A DNA stretch of 64,000 bases from Bacillota bacterium (lineage in GTDB: Bacteria; Bacillota; Sulfobacillia; JABLXB01): NCBI GenBank assembly GCA_013178305.1, contig JABLXB010000003.1, positions 124,001 to 188,000 on the forward strand, read 5' to 3'. Each line of letters starts with the position of its first letter. Position 1 is the first letter of the stretch. Below, in pieces: positions 8,882 to 18,132 of the stretch. Below the pieces are notes generated by a model, which was not told where the DNA came from, made no database searches, and saw only the letters and a program-made list of their open reading frames with translations. Both the position numbers and the translations under genes were made by a program.

Positions 8882-9297
8882 TGCTGGACACTAACGTCCT
8901 GGTATCAGCTCTTGGTTGGGCGGGGCCCGAGCGGCGGGTCTATGAGATGTGCCTTCAAGGCGAGATTGACCTGTGCATCTGTCGGCACACGGTTGAGGAT
9001 CTTTTGCGGGTACTCGACTATCCCAAGTTCAAATTCCATGAGCATCACAAGGTGGCATTCGTGCAGGGACTGCTCCGCGTAGCCAATCTCGTCTCACCCG
9101 GTCCCTTGCCTGATGTGATCCGCGATGACCCTGACGATAACCGCGTCCTTGCGTGTGCTTCGAATGCCCGGGCTGAGTTCCTGATCACTGGCGACAGGCA
9201 CTTGCTCCAGCTTGGGTCGTACGGCGATACGATAATCTGCACAGCCTCTACGTTTCTGGCGTCACACGGTCAATCCCGTCGGGTACCTCCCCGGTGA
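8860..9297 (+). CDS. PIN-domain toxin (VapC-like ribonuclease)
   Basis: 145-residue PIN nuclease of the type often annotated as a putative toxin component of a PIN family. Acidic metal-binding residues are visible in VLDTNVLVSAL, EDLLRVLDYPKF, DDPDDNRVLACA and ITGDRHLLQLG. Start TTG 8860 lies inside the antitoxin gene, giving a 22-base overlap and likely translational coupling. RNA targets cannot be inferred from sequence alone. Confidence 0.88.
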   Translation: MGAAAKIVLDTNVLVSALGWAGPERRVYEMCLQGEIDLCICRHTVEDLLRVLDYPKFKFHEHHKVAFVQGLLRVANLVSPGPLPDVIRDDPDDNRVLACASNARAEFLITGDRHLLQLGSYGDTIICTASTFLASHGQSRRVPPR

Positions 9298-9407
9298 GCA
9301 ACTGCTGCAGTCCGCCTGCAAAGTAACAACCCACGCACCACCGCGTCCGCGCATAGCGATTGGCTCCGGCTGGAATAATATCAGCAAAGCCAGGATTTGG
9401 GGAAGGG

Positions 9408-9611
9408 ATGGCTTTGCTAGTATGCCCTAACTGCGGGGCCAGGGGTGTCGGAAAAGTCGGCGCCGGCCAGTTCTACTGCTGGGAGTGTTGTGTCGAATTC
9501 AGGCCCGGCAGGAAAGGCTGGCAGGTGTACCAGGTTCAGGACGATGGCTCGCTTCTGGCGATCGAACCCCGCGGGCTGCCGGCCGATGGGCGGCTGACTC
9601 TCGAGGCGTAG
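9408..9611 (+). CDS. Small zinc-ribbon protein, function unknown
   Basis: 67-residue protein from ATG 9408 (GGGGAAGGG upstream). It holds two cysteine pairs, CPNCG near residue 6 and YCWECC near residue 25, consistent with one zinc ribbon, followed by a short beta-rich part (WQVYQVQDDGSLLAI). No catalytic motif is visible. The roughly 110 bases before it, after the PIN gene, hold no recognisable element. It is close to, and in line with, the YtxH-like and permease genes downstream, so they may share a transcript. Confidence 0.65.
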   Translation: MALLVCPNCGARGVGKVGAGQFYCWECCVEFRPGRKGWQVYQVQDDGSLLAIEPRGLPADGRLTLEA

Positions 9612-9688
9612 CCCCAAAGGAGCCGGCGCCGCGGGCGTGCGGCGCGGCGGCAGGGCCACCCCAAGAAGGGAGCGGTCAAGCCAGCACG

Positions 9689-9880
9689 ATGCGCAGGAAG
9701 TTCTGGAGAAACATACTGGCGGGCGGGGTCATAGGAGCGGTTGTGGGTGTGCTGCTCAGTCCGCAGTTCCGGCCGGCGACCAGGCAAAGGCTCGCCAGCG
9801 CCGGGAACGCGGTGGTGGGTGGCGCCAGGCGACTGTGGCGCAGGGCACGAAGCGTGTCCAGGCGCATGATGGAGAAGTAG
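9689..9880 (+). CDS. Small YtxH-like membrane protein
   Basis: 63 residues: MRRKFWRNI, then a glycine/valine-rich hydrophobic helix (LAGGVIGAVVGVLLSPQ) with the small-residue spacing of YtxH/GvpP-type proteins, then a strongly basic tail (RRLWRRARSVSRRMMEK). One membrane helix and a cationic cytoplasmic tail are expected. The ribosome site is weak (AAGGGAG lies about 15 bases before the ATG). The function of such proteins is not established. Confidence 0.55.
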   Translation: MRRKFWRNILAGGVIGAVVGVLLSPQFRPATRQRLASAGNAVVGGARRLWRRARSVSRRMMEK

Positions 9881-9916
9881 CACCGCGGCCAGGGCGGAGC
9901 CCTGGCCCCCTAATTA

Positions 9917-10951
9917 ATGAATAGAACCAGGGCGAAGACAATAGGGCGCGCCGTCCTCGCTGCCGGCGTGCTCGCGTTTCTGTTTACCGTGCGCGGGATG
10001 CTGCCGCCATTCCTCGTCGCCGTGGTGGCGGCATACCTTCTCGACCCGCCCGTGACCTACCTCGAGCGCAGGTGGCGTGTGCCCCGAGTCTGGTCCATCC
10101 TCGGGATATACGCCGTATTGCTGGGATTGCTCGCCGCCTCGCTCTTTTTCCTCGTCCCCGTGTTCGTGCAGGAGCTCGGCCGCCTGGCCGAGTCGATCCC
10201 CGACTACATTGCGATGCTGCGCGGCATGATCGACGCGGTTCAGTGGGGGTACAGGGGGGCGCGCCTGCCGGACACGCTGAAGGCGGCGCTGGACGAGACC
10301 ATCGCCCGCGCCGAGGCGGGACTCCTCCAGGCGGTCAGGCGGGTGCTGGAAGCCGTCATATCGGGGTTTCCGGGTCTCATCAGCATGCTGATCTCCCCCG
10401 TGCTGGCATTCTACATGTTGAGGGATGCGCGCCGGATCAAGTGGGGGACCCTCGTGGCAGCGGTGTCCGACCCCGCGATGCCGAGTTCCGACTGGGTCAA
10501 ACTTGCCGGCGAGGTGAGCTCGGTCGTCGCCGGCTTCGTGCGCGGCCAGCTGCTGGTCGCGCTTTTCGTGTTCATCACGGTGAGCGTCATCCTGGACATG
10601 ATGGGGGTCAGATTCGCCCTGGTCCTGGGGATTATCGCCGGGCTCGGGGAGTTCATCCCGTACTTCGGGCCTTTCCTCGCGGCCATACCCGCGGTCGTAG
10701 TGGCGCTCGGCCGCTCGCCCGTCCTCGCGGTGCAGGTGGCAGTCATCTTTGCCGTGATCCAGCAGGTCGACGCCACGATAATCGCTCCGAAGATAATCGG
10801 CGAGCACGTCGGGCTTCACCCGCTCGCCGTGATATTTGCCGTCCTTTCGGGCGGTTACCTGCTCGGGGTATGGGGGATGTTCCTCGCCATCCCTGTCGCT
10901 GGAATACTGAAGGCGCTGCTCAGTTTCGTCTACAGGAAGTACTTGAAGTAG
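9917..10951 (+). CDS. AI-2E family (PerM/YtvI-type) membrane permease
   Basis: 344-residue integral membrane protein of the AI-2E/PF01594 superfamily. Two N-terminal helices begin at about residue 10 (VLAAGVLAFLFTVRG, then FLVAVVAAYLLDPPV), followed by a third (ILGIYAVLLGLLAASLFFLV), an amphipathic soluble segment (about 95-150), and a C-terminal block with the family signature GLGEFIPYFGPFLAAIPAVV and LSGGYLLGVWGMFLAIPVAG. Members export diverse solutes; some are cation antiporters, and quorum-signal export is not implied. The start ATG has only a weak ribosome site. Confidence 0.9.
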   Translation: MNRTRAKTIGRAVLAAGVLAFLFTVRGMLPPFLVAVVAAYLLDPPVTYLERRWRVPRVWSILGIYAVLLGLLAASLFFLVPVFVQELGRLAESIPDYIAMLRGMIDAVQWGYRGARLPDTLKAALDETIARAEAGLLQAVRRVLEAVISGFPGLISMLISPVLAFYMLRDARRIKWGTLVAAVSDPAMPSSDWVKLAGEVSSVVAGFVRGQLLVALFVFITVSVILDMMGVRFALVLGIIAGLGEFIPYFGPFLAAIPAVVVALGRSPVLAVQVAVIFAVIQQVDATIIAPKIIGEHVGLHPLAVIFAVLSGGYLLGVWGMFLAIPVAGILKALLSFVYRKYLK

Positions 10952-11036
10952 CGACAAGATCCTTCCGCACCATATCGAGGACATCGGCCGGTGTGGCCGC
11001 CTCGCTCTTAGCTCCGGCGTCATTGCCGTACGCCAT
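10920..11036 (-). pseudogene. 5' remnant of a glutamine synthetase gene
   Basis: Read leftwards from ATG 11036, behind an excellent AGGGAGGT site, the frame gives a 38-residue peptide. Its first part contains TPADVLDMVRKD, which resembles the N-terminus of type I glutamine synthetases (TPxDVLxMIxxxxVKFVDLRF). Similarity stops abruptly after RKD, where the sequence runs into the 3' end of the permease gene on the other strand. Only the leader, ribosome site and about 26 codons appear preserved, as expected for a deletion that removed the rest. The assignment rests on a short motif. Confidence 0.4.
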
Positions 11037-11111
11037 TGAGTTACCTCCCTTCAGTCGTTTGAGCCAATTGTACCATAAGCCGCCAGCGACGGGAAAACCG
11101 GGCGGGGTCTC

Positions 11112-11120
11112 TGGTATAAT
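11112..11120 (+). promoter_or_regulatory. Extended -10 promoter before the Uma2 pair
   Basis: TGGTATAAT at 11112-11120 is an extended -10 element; no clear -35 hexamer is present. Transcription would give a leader of about 68 bases before the first Uma2 gene. Confidence 0.4.
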
Positions 11121-11194
11121 AAGTATAAGCGACTGGGGACAGGCGGCGCGACCTCTGGGACAGCCGTGGATTCAGTAAAGGGGAGGTCTGCACC

Positions 11195-11776
11195 ATGAAC
11201 GAGCCGGGTGTGGCAAAGGAAACCGCGGTCAAGTATGTCGCCAACATTCGTCTCACCTACGAGGATTATTGCCGGATGCCGTCGGGTCACAGGTACGAGC
11301 TCGTCGAGGGGGACATAAGGATGGTACCTTCTCCCACCACATTTCATCAAGAGGTGTCCGGCAGCATAGAGGAAACCCTGCGGGAGTGGGTCAAGGAACA
11401 CGGCCTGGGTAAAGTCTACCATGCCCCTATTGACGTCGTCCTCAGCCAGTACGACGTCGTTCAACCCGACATTCTCTTTGTTTCCCGAGAACGGCTTGGC
11501 ATCGTAAAGAAGGAGAACATACAGGGCGCCCCTGACCTTATGATGGAAATCCTTTCACCGAGCACTGCGGAATGGGATCGGGTCACCAAGCGCAAGCTCT
11601 ACTCGAAGTACGGCGTCCGCGAGTTCTGGCTGGTAGACCCGGATGCACGGACGATCGAGGTGGCCGTCCACACCGGCAGCGACCTTGCAACGGCCCAGGT
11701 ATACCCGTCGGGAACAACCTCGCGCAGCCAGATTCTCAGCGGTTTCTCCCTTGACGTTGACGCGATATTCAGTTGA
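11195..11776 (+). CDS. Uma2 family (DUF820) putative endonuclease, copy 1
   Basis: 193-residue PD-(D/E)XK-fold protein. The core is visible as YELVEGDIRMVPSPTTFHQ, then VVQPDILFVSRERL (catalytic Asp) and APDLMMEILSPST (catalytic Glu), then KLYSKYGVREFWLVDP. ATG 11195 follows GGGGAGGT. The family is abundant in some Cyanobacteria and Bacillota and its biological role is unsettled; nuclease activity is inferred from fold. A second copy follows 40 bases downstream. Confidence 0.88.
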   Translation: MNEPGVAKETAVKYVANIRLTYEDYCRMPSGHRYELVEGDIRMVPSPTTFHQEVSGSIEETLREWVKEHGLGKVYHAPIDVVLSQYDVVQPDILFVSRERLGIVKKENIQGAPDLMMEILSPSTAEWDRVTKRKLYSKYGVREFWLVDPDARTIEVAVHTGSDLATAQVYPSGTTSRSQILSGFSLDVDAIFS

Positions 11777-11816
11777 GCCTGGCCTGAATGGCTCCGCAAG
11801 AAAAGGGGTGTATGAG

Positions 11817-12398
11817 ATGAGCGGGTCCGGCAGAGGAAAGGAAACCGCGGTCAGGTATACCAGTGACATACGCCTCACCTACGATGACTATTGCCGGATG
11901 CCTTCTGGTCACAGGTACGAACTCGTCGAGGGGGACATAAGGATGGTACCTTCTCCCACCACATTCCACCAGAGGGTGTCCAGGAACATACAATACAGGC
12001 TCCTGCGATGGGTTGAGGAACGCGGCCTCGGCGAAGTCTATGATGCTCCCCTGGACGTTGTGCTGAGCCAGCACAACGTCGTTCAGCCGGACATACTGTT
12101 CGTTGCCCGCGAAAGGCTTGGTATTATTACGGAAGACAACATCCAGGGCGCCCCCGACCTCGTCATTGAAATCCTCTCGAAGAGCACTGAAGAGTGGGAC
12201 CGCGTAACGAAACGCGCTGTGTACTCCAAGTATGGGGTGCGCGAGCTCTGGTTCGTGGACCCCTGGTCAAGAACCATAGAGGTCGCGTGCCACACCGGCA
12301 ACGAGCTTGCCACGGTCCAGGTGTATAAGCGGGACACAACCGTGCGAAGCCGGCTTCTCGATGGCTTTCACCTCGATGTTGACGAGATCTTCAAATAA
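11817..12398 (+). CDS. Uma2 family (DUF820) putative endonuclease, copy 2
   Basis: 193 residues, a tandem duplicate of the preceding gene: over the region GHRYELVEGDIRMVPSPTTF the two proteins are identical and the DNA nearly so, while the C-terminal thirds have diverged. Catalytic residues are kept in VVQPDILFVARERL, APDLVIEILSKST and KYGVRELWFVDP. ATG 11817 is used, with AAAAGGGG nine bases upstream; an in-frame GTG at 11808 is possible. It probably shares a transcript with copy 1. Confidence 0.88.
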   Translation: MSGSGRGKETAVRYTSDIRLTYDDYCRMPSGHRYELVEGDIRMVPSPTTFHQRVSRNIQYRLLRWVEERGLGEVYDAPLDVVLSQHNVVQPDILFVARERLGIITEDNIQGAPDLVIEILSKSTEEWDRVTKRAVYSKYGVRELWFVDPWSRTIEVACHTGNELATVQVYKRDTTVRSRLLDGFHLDVDEIFK

Positions 12399-12462
12399 GG
12401 CGCTGCCTGCCTCGCCCGAATGCAAAGTCATAAAGTCATTTCGGGGCACCCATTCATTACGG

Positions 12463-13833
12463 TCAGCACTGGCCCCGGATACCCTGACCGCGGTTACCTT
12501 GGGCCCGCGCGCTTCCGCCCAGTGATTCCGCCACGATCTTCATCGCGCAGTAGTCGCCGCACATCGTACATTCGGCCACTCCCGAGGGGTTCATCTCGGC
12601 GCGCCGCCTCCTGGTAAGGCCGGGGTCGAGGCACAGGCCGAACTGCGTTTCCCAGTCGAGCGCTTTCCTCGCGCGGGCCATGAGGAGGTCACGCTCCCAG
12701 GCGAGCCGCCGTGCGGGCGCACCGTCTCTCTTCGTGCCTGACCCCCGTTCCCTGACGATGTCCGCCGCGTGGCCGGCGATGCGCGCGGCCATCACGCCCT
12801 CGTAGACGTCGGCCTCGCCGGGCAGCCCGAGGTGCTCCGCGGGTGTCACGTAACAGAGGAAGTCCGCGCCGGCCATCCCAGCAACCGCCCCGCCTATTGC
12901 GGCCGCGATGTGGTCGTATCCCATTGCCACGTCCGTAACCAGCGGTCCCAGCACGTAGAAGGGGGCCTCGTGGCACAGGCGCTTCTGGAGAGCGACGTTC
13001 ATCTCGACCTGGTCGAGCGGCATGTGGCCCGGACCTTCCACCATGACCTGAACCCCCACCTCGCGAGCCCGGTCGACCAACTCGCCAAGGACGATCAGCT
13101 CCTGGACCTGCGATCTGTCAGTGGCGTCTGCCAGGCACCCGGGTCTGAACCCGTCTCCAAGGCTGAGGGTGACATCGTGTTGCGCGGCGATCTCCAGGAG
13201 CCTGTCGAATTGCTCGAACAGCGGGTTCTCGCGGTCGTGGTGGAGCATCCAGGCTATTGTGAACGCTCCGCCGCGACTCACGACGTCGCATTCCCGGCCC
13301 TCGGCCTTCATCCGTTGAAGGGTGTCTCTGGTGACTCCGCAGTGGACGGTCATGAAATCGACGCCCTGGCACGCCTGCTCTTCAATCACTTCGAACACGT
13401 CATCGACAGTCATCTCCACCACAGCTCCGCGCAGGCGCCTGGCCTTCACGGCGGCCTCATAGATCGGGACCGTCCCGACGGGGAGGCTGCCACCCAGTAC
13501 AATTTGCCGTGTCGTGCGGATTGACTCAATGCTACCCGTGCTGAGGTCCATTACCGCGTCGGCGCCTGCCCGTATGGCGGCTCCGAGCTTTCGCTCTTCC
13601 GCTTCCGGGTCCGGATTTGCGGACGACGTGCCGATGTTGGCGTTAACCTTGATCCTGCACCCACGACCGATTCCAACCGGCGCAACACCGCTGTGATGGG
13701 CGTTCACCGGGATTACCATTGCCCCGCTTGCGGTGGAGTCTCTCACGTCGCCGGGCTCTATGCCCTCGGTCCGGGCCACAGCGGCCATTGCGGGGGTGAT
13801 CTCTCCGCGCCTGGCGGCCTGCATCTGTGTCAT
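12463..13833 (-). CDS. thiC: Phosphomethylpyrimidine synthase
   Basis: Radical-SAM enzyme converting aminoimidazole ribotide to the hydroxymethylpyrimidine phosphate of thiamine. 456 residues from ATG 13833, which follows AAGGAGGTTACTGGA; further upstream codons have no site. The [4Fe-4S] ligands are in the C-terminal CTMCGDYCAMK (Cys422, 425, 430). Other family blocks are NAHHSGVAPVGIGRG, VNANIGTSS, MVEGPGHMPL and YVTPAEHLGLP. The last 15 or so residues (GNRGQGIRGQC) are a low-complexity extension. Expression is expected to be turned off by thiamine pyrophosphate through the riboswitch upstream. Confidence 0.97.
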   Translation of the reverse strand: MTQMQAARRGEITPAMAAVARTEGIEPGDVRDSTASGAMVIPVNAHHSGVAPVGIGRGCRIKVNANIGTSSANPDPEAEERKLGAAIRAGADAVMDLSTGSIESIRTTRQIVLGGSLPVGTVPIYEAAVKARRLRGAVVEMTVDDVFEVIEEQACQGVDFMTVHCGVTRDTLQRMKAEGRECDVVSRGGAFTIAWMLHHDRENPLFEQFDRLLEIAAQHDVTLSLGDGFRPGCLADATDRSQVQELIVLGELVDRAREVGVQVMVEGPGHMPLDQVEMNVALQKRLCHEAPFYVLGPLVTDVAMGYDHIAAAIGGAVAGMAGADFLCYVTPAEHLGLPGEADVYEGVMAARIAGHAADIVRERGSGTKRDGAPARRLAWERDLLMARARKALDWETQFGLCLDPGLTRRRRAEMNPSGVAECTMCGDYCAMKIVAESLGGSARAQGNRGQGIRGQC

Positions 13834-13894
13834 TCCAGTAACCTCCTTGCGTGGCTCCCAGTGATGTGGGTAACCGGGGTTACCGGCCGGCGGG

Positions 13895-13931
13895 GGAAAC
13901 AACAGCCGCCGGAGCTCGACGCGACCGGCGG
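13895..13931 (-). terminator. Riboswitch-controlled terminator candidate before thiC
   Basis: On the minus strand CCGCCGG (13931-13925) pairs with CCGGCGG (13912-13906), followed by CTGTTGTTT. It lies between the TPP aptamer and the thiC start. The T-run is imperfect. A second small hairpin, GGTAAC-CCCG-GTTACC, lies nearer the start codon, so control could also act on translation. Confidence 0.5.
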
Positions 13932-14009
13932 CGATAGCTCAAGACCTCTCGCTGATTAATCGCTTCCGCGGACCGCGACCTGCCCGCGCGCGATTCGACG
14001 GTACTTGCC

Positions 14010-14098
14010 CGCCACTTTCCTTCGCTGGCATTACCCAGATCAGGTTCGAGGGGTCAGACTCGCGTGCCTATCTCAGCCTTGCCGGCTCCCCCAGTGAC
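14010..14098 (-). promoter_or_regulatory. TPP riboswitch (THI element)
   Basis: On the minus strand the conserved aptamer is plain: GGGGGAGCC, then GGCTGAGATAGGC, then GACCC, CGAACCTGATCTGGGTAATG, CCAGCG and GGAAAGTGGCG. This is the standard pyrimidine-sensing and pyrophosphate-sensing layout. It precedes thiC by about 175 bases and represses it when thiamine pyrophosphate is plentiful. Confidence 0.96.
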
Positions 14099-14276
14099 TG
14101 CCTACATCATAACACGGCTGACGGGATCTGGTAAGCCTCAGCCTCAGCCGCGACGATTGGACGCGCCCGGGCGGCGGCGCAGGGGCGGGGCAATGAACGC
14201 CTTTACGCTTTTCCCCGATAAATATGGAAGGGGCTGGGTCCGCGGGCCCCGTGAGCAGCCGAATGGGGGAGTAGAG

Positions 14277-16160
14277 ATGTTCAGATTCAACGACTGGCGA
14301 CTGAAGTCCAAGCTGTACGCCGCCCTGGCGGTGCCGATGATCGTGAGCCTTGCGATCGTCTGGCAGGCCTACGTCTCACGAAATACTCTCGGGACTGCCA
14401 TCAAGGAAGTCGGCGACGGCCACCTGACGAGCGTATCCCTCCTGCTGAACGCCGACCGCGATCTCTACCAGTCACTCCAGGGCCTGCAGAACTCCCTGGA
14501 GACGCGGGGTGACGAGCGCGAGAAATGGGTGACGGCAGCGACCTCGAACCTGGCGCAGGTCGAGGAACGCTGGGGCAAGTACAAGGCGTTCACGATGTCC
14601 GTCGAATCGGAGAAGTGGGGGAAGTTCGAAGCGGAGCTCTCAAAGTTCCGCGATATGCTGATCCCTATAGTTGCGTCAAGTGACGAGCAGGCGGCTGGTT
14701 CCGGCGTGAAGGAGGCCTTCAGTAAAGCCGCCGCCCAGTTTGAGACCGCGCGCGAGGCGCTATCGCTCATCTCGGATGACGAGGAGAACGTCGCAGCCAC
14801 CAGGGTCAGCAGCGCAACCGCGCAGGTCGCGTCCATAAACAAGCAGCAGATTACCTTCAGCATAATCGGGATCCTCGTGAGCCTGGCCGCCGCAACCGTC
14901 CTCTACAACAGGATCTCAGGGTCCGTGGGCCGCACGCTCAGAATGGTGAAGGACCTGGCCGGGGGCGAGGGCGACCTGACCAGGCGGCTCAAGGTCGAAT
15001 CCAGGGACGAACTCGGGCAACTGTCGGCCCATCTCAACGCCTTTCTCGATAGCCTGTTCGAAATAGTGAAGAGCATATCGGATGGCGCCGACACGGTGGC
15101 CAAGATCAGCCAGGAACTCAACACTGCCGCCGAGCAGCAGGGCAAGACGAGCAGCCAGGTGGCGACCGCGATCAGCGAGGTGGCGCAGGGTGCGGCCGAC
15201 CAGAACAGGCTCGCGACTGAATCGTCCCACGCGGTGGAGTCGTTCGCCGGCGTAATCCGCAGCGTGTCGGAGGGTTCGCAGGAGCAGAAGGAAATGGTCG
15301 TGTCGACCCGCGCGACTGTCGACCGCATGCTCGCCGCAGTGCAGGACGCCGGGGAGGCCACGAAGAAGGTCGCGGAATTGATGGAATCCGCCGCCGAGGC
15401 TGCCGACAACGGCACTCGGGCAGTCGGCCAGACGCTCGAGGGTATGGAGAAGGTCCGCAGCTCGACCCACAATGTGTCATCGAAGATCGGAGAGCTCAGC
15501 AAGCGGTCGGAGGAGATCGCCAGCATCGTCGAGGTGATCCGCGGAGTTGCCGAACAGACCAACCTCCTCGCCCTGAACGCCGCGATCGAGGCGGCGCGGG
15601 CGGGCGAGCACGGGCGCGGATTCGCGGTTGTAGCCGACGAGGTCAGGAAACTCGCCGAGAACACGGCCAAGTCCGCGAGGCAAATCACCGAGCTCATACA
15701 GGGAGTCAACGATGGTATTGAGTCGGCGGTAAGCGGGTCCGACGCCGGCCTGAAAGAGATCGAGAATGCGGTCGATCTGGGGAAGAAGGCCGGCAGCGTG
15801 CTCGAGGACATCGCCGCTCAGGTGCACGAGACCAAGGCCGAAGTTGCGCGGCTCGCGGAGATGGCGCCGCAGCTATCGTCCCGCGGGCGTGAGATAGCGG
15901 GGACTGTCGACAAGATCTCCACGCGCGCGGATGAGAGCGCCGCCGCCAGCGCCGAGATGTCGGCGCAGAGCGATCAGGTGGTCGCCGCGATTCATGGCAT
16001 ATCGGACTTCAGCCAGAAGGTCGCCGCGACAGCCGAAGAGGTCTCCGCCTCGGCGGAGGAGCAGAGCGCGGGCGCCGAGCAGGTCGCCGCGTCCGCGGAC
16101 GCGTTGTCGCAGGCGGCGGGCGAGCTAAACAGGCTGGTGGCGAGGTTCAAGCTGGCGTAG
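14277..16160 (+). CDS. Methyl-accepting chemotaxis protein, membrane type
   Basis: 627-residue chemoreceptor. ATG 14277 (GGGGGAG six bases upstream) gives [13 protein letters not shown] followed by a first membrane helix at about 15-34. The extracytoplasmic part (about 35-188) is predicted to be a four-helix-bundle sensor. The second helix is at about 190-210, then HAMP ([26 protein letters not shown]), and the signalling tip [20 protein letters not shown] with [16 protein letters not shown]. Ligand unknown. Terminated by the hairpin at 16201. No flagellar or che genes lie nearby. Confidence 0.95.
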   Translation: MFRFNDWRLKSKLYAALAVPMIVSLAIVWQAYVSRNTLGTAIKEVGDGHLTSVSLLLNADRDLYQSLQGLQNSLETRGDEREKWVTAATSNLAQVEERWGKYKAFTMSVESEKWGKFEAELSKFRDMLIPIVASSDEQAAGSGVKEAFSKAAAQFETAREALSLISDDEENVAATRVSSATAQVASINKQQITFSIIGILVSLAAATVLYNRISGSVGRTLRMVKDLAGGEGDLTRRLKVESRDELGQLSAHLNAFLDSLFEIVKSISDGADTVAKISQELNTAAEQQGKTSSQVATAISEVAQGAADQNRLATESSHAVESFAGVIRSVSEGSQEQKEMVVSTRATVDRMLAAVQDAGEATKKVAELMESAAEAADNGTRAVGQTLEGMEKVRSSTHNVSSKIGELSKRSEEIASIVEVIRGVAEQTNLLALNAAIEAARAGEHGRGFAVVADEVRKLAENTAKSARQITELIQGVNDGIESAVSGSDAGLKEIENAVDLGKKAGSVLEDIAAQVHETKAEVARLAEMAPQLSSRGREIAGTVDKISTRADESAAASAEMSAQSDQVVAAIHGISDFSQKVAATAEEVSASAEEQSAGAEQVAASADALSQAAGELNRLVARFKLA

Positions 16161-16200
16161 GGTCCGGGGTCCAACCGAGGCCTCGCACCCATGATCGCAG

Positions 16201-16230
16201 GACCGCCGGAGTAGACCCGGCGGTCTTTAC
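16201..16230 (+). terminator. Intrinsic terminator after the first chemoreceptor
   Basis: GACCGCCGG (16201-16209) pairs with CCGGCGGTC (16217-16225), followed by TTTAC. The rest of the 276-base gap to the next gene holds three GACCCCAA-like repeats and a small ACCAC/GTGGT hairpin but no recognised riboswitch or promoter. Confidence 0.75.
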
Positions 16231-16436
16231 TTTGGCGGCCAAAGCCGGGGGCTTCAGCCGCCGCTGACCCCCACGCGGGACCCCAACAGCGGGATCTCAG
16301 CGACGGACCCCAATATTCAGAATTATAAGTCCCGGCACCACCCTAACTTTGTGGTTGCTAGCAGGCGATAAGAGAAGTAAAGGTAGCATACATCGGCCTC
16401 AAGTCCGGAAAACAAATCATACTCTCTGGGGGGGGG

Positions 16437-17996
16437 ATGGTCGTGCTTATCGGAAGGCACGGTCGGAAGGAGCGTCTCGCGCAGTCCGCCTATCACAGAA
16501 GCGTCGTTGAATCGTTACCGGACCCCGCTTTCATTGTGAGTCCTGACCTGACCATCACGTATTTCAACCGCGGGTGCGAGTCGCTGACAGGGTACTCGGC
16601 CGGCGAGGTCGTGGGCAAGATGAAATGCCGCCAGGTCCTCAGGGCCGACATCTGCGAGACGGGGTGCGCAATCGAGTCCTGCATGTTGAAGAAACAAGCT
16701 ATAAGTGGAGCCAGGGTGACCATCACTAACCGGTCCGGCCAGAGAATCCCGGTAAGCGCCAGCGCCTCCGCAATCCTCGACGCGAACGGCGAGGTCATAG
16801 GGGGCATGGAGGTCATCAGGGACATCTCCGATCAAGTGAAGGCGGAGACGGACATCCGCGACAAGGAATCGCTTTCGAGCAGTATCGTGGAGGGGCTTTC
16901 GGACCCGTTTTTCATGGCCGATGAGAACCTCACGATAACCTACATGAACAAGGCGTGCGCCAGGCTGGTGGGGTGGGAGCCGGAAGCGGTCGTCGGAAAG
17001 AAGAAATGCCGCGACGTGTTCAAGAGCGATATCTGCGATTCGGGGTGCGCCTTGAAGCGGTGCATGAGTACGGGCGACACCATAGCGGGGGCCAGGGTAA
17101 CCATAACCCACCAGAGCGGCCGGAAGATCCCGATTCTCGCCAGCGCCGCCAGGATCAGGAATAGCAAGGGTGAGGTCGTGGGGGGTTTCGAGCTGTGCAG
17201 GGACATTTCGTCTCTGGTCGAGTTCGACCAGCAGAAGAAGGAGCTGGAGCGCGTCGCCGCGGAGGTCAGCGCGACGAGCGAGGAGATGGCCGCCAGCTCC
17301 GAGGAGATGTCCGCTGCAACCAGCCAGTTCGCGAACCTCATCGCCGAGATCTCGCAGAATGCCCAGAAAGTGGCCGAAGTGGTCGAGCGCAGCGTGAGCC
17401 TCGCCCTGGAGGGGACGCGGTCGACATCCGAAGTGGAAGAGGCGTCGAAGAAGATCGAGGCCGCCGTCAGGGATGCCGAGAAAAACATGGTTGAGCTCAG
17501 CGGCAAATCCGATCAGATAGGCGCGATTGTTGAGATAATAAGCGGCATCGCGGATCAAACCAACCTCCTGGCGCTGAACGCGGCCATCGAGGCGGCGCGG
17601 GCCGGCGAACACGGCCGCGGTTTCGCGGTGGTCGCGGACGAGGTCCGTAAGCTCGCTGCCCAGGCGCAGAATTCCACCAAGGAAATCGGTACGCTGGTCA
17701 AAGGGATCAACAGCAACATCGAGAGACTCAACACTTCCGTGGGCGGCGTCAACAGGGAGGTCAGCGGCAGCGCCCAGCTCACCCGCCAGGCCACCCGGGC
17801 TCTCGGGACCATGATGGATTCGTTCTCGGAGGCGAAGCAGGGCGCTCAGGAGATGTCGGGGCGGATTCAGGAGGCAGCGGCCAGCGCCGAGGAGCTGAAC
17901 GCCTCAATTGGCCAGGTCGCGGGAGCGGCCGCGTCCCTGCCGAAGCTCGCGGAGTCCGTCATGACCACCGCAGCGGGGCTGGGGCTGGGGCGGTAA
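16437..17996 (+). CDS. Soluble double-PAS chemoreceptor with cysteine-rich PAS domains
   Basis: 519-residue cytoplasmic receptor without membrane helices. Two PAS domains (about 20-135 and 145-262) are duplicates: each carries the same four-cysteine pattern C-x8-C-x3-C-x4-C (Cys64/73/77/82 and Cys191/200/204/209), followed by GARVTIT and RIPV/KIPI. The C-terminal half is the methyl-accepting signalling domain with [20 protein letters not shown] and [18 protein letters not shown] 16437 lies directly after a run of eight G. The conserved cysteines suggest a metal, Fe-S or thiol redox sensor rather than an extracellular ligand sensor; that is inference. Confidence 0.92.
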   Translation: MVVLIGRHGRKERLAQSAYHRSVVESLPDPAFIVSPDLTITYFNRGCESLTGYSAGEVVGKMKCRQVLRADICETGCAIESCMLKKQAISGARVTITNRSGQRIPVSASASAILDANGEVIGGMEVIRDISDQVKAETDIRDKESLSSSIVEGLSDPFFMADENLTITYMNKACARLVGWEPEAVVGKKKCRDVFKSDICDSGCALKRCMSTGDTIAGARVTITHQSGRKIPILASAARIRNSKGEVVGGFELCRDISSLVEFDQQKKELERVAAEVSATSEEMAASSEEMSAATSQFANLIAEISQNAQKVAEVVERSVSLALEGTRSTSEVEEASKKIEAAVRDAEKNMVELSGKSDQIGAIVEIISGIADQTNLLALNAAIEAARAGEHGRGFAVVADEVRKLAAQAQNSTKEIGTLVKGINSNIERLNTSVGGVNREVSGSAQLTRQATRALGTMMDSFSEAKQGAQEMSGRIQEAAASAEELNASIGQVAGAAASLPKLAESVMTTAAGLGLGR

Positions 17997-18025
17997 GGTA
18001 GGGGGGCGACAAAACGTCATAAAGG

Positions 18026-18053
18026 TTGACATACCCCCTCCGAGGGATATACT
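18026..18053 (+). promoter_or_regulatory. proS promoter
   Basis: TTGACA (18026-18031), 16 bases, TATACT (18048-18053). About 75 bases of leader follow; a T-box leader does not fit in that space. Confidence 0.7.
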
Positions 18054-18132
18054 TTCTGATCATGGGCTGGCCTGCCATTGTACGGCCAGGTTGGCCAGGA
18101 TAAGGAAGGTCCTGCAGGAGGGGGTTTCCATT

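Noticed and set aside
9914-11023. 369-codon minus-strand frame opposite the permease
   Set aside because: Its His/Arg/Asp-rich composition is a reverse shadow of the hydrophobic permease.
16226-16436. c-di-GMP riboswitch before the second chemoreceptor
   Set aside because: GEMM-type conserved blocks and the GAAA tetraloop receptor pattern are absent.
17997-18132. T-box leader before proS
   Set aside because: The promoter leaves only about 75 bases of leader and no T-box or specifier-loop motif is present.
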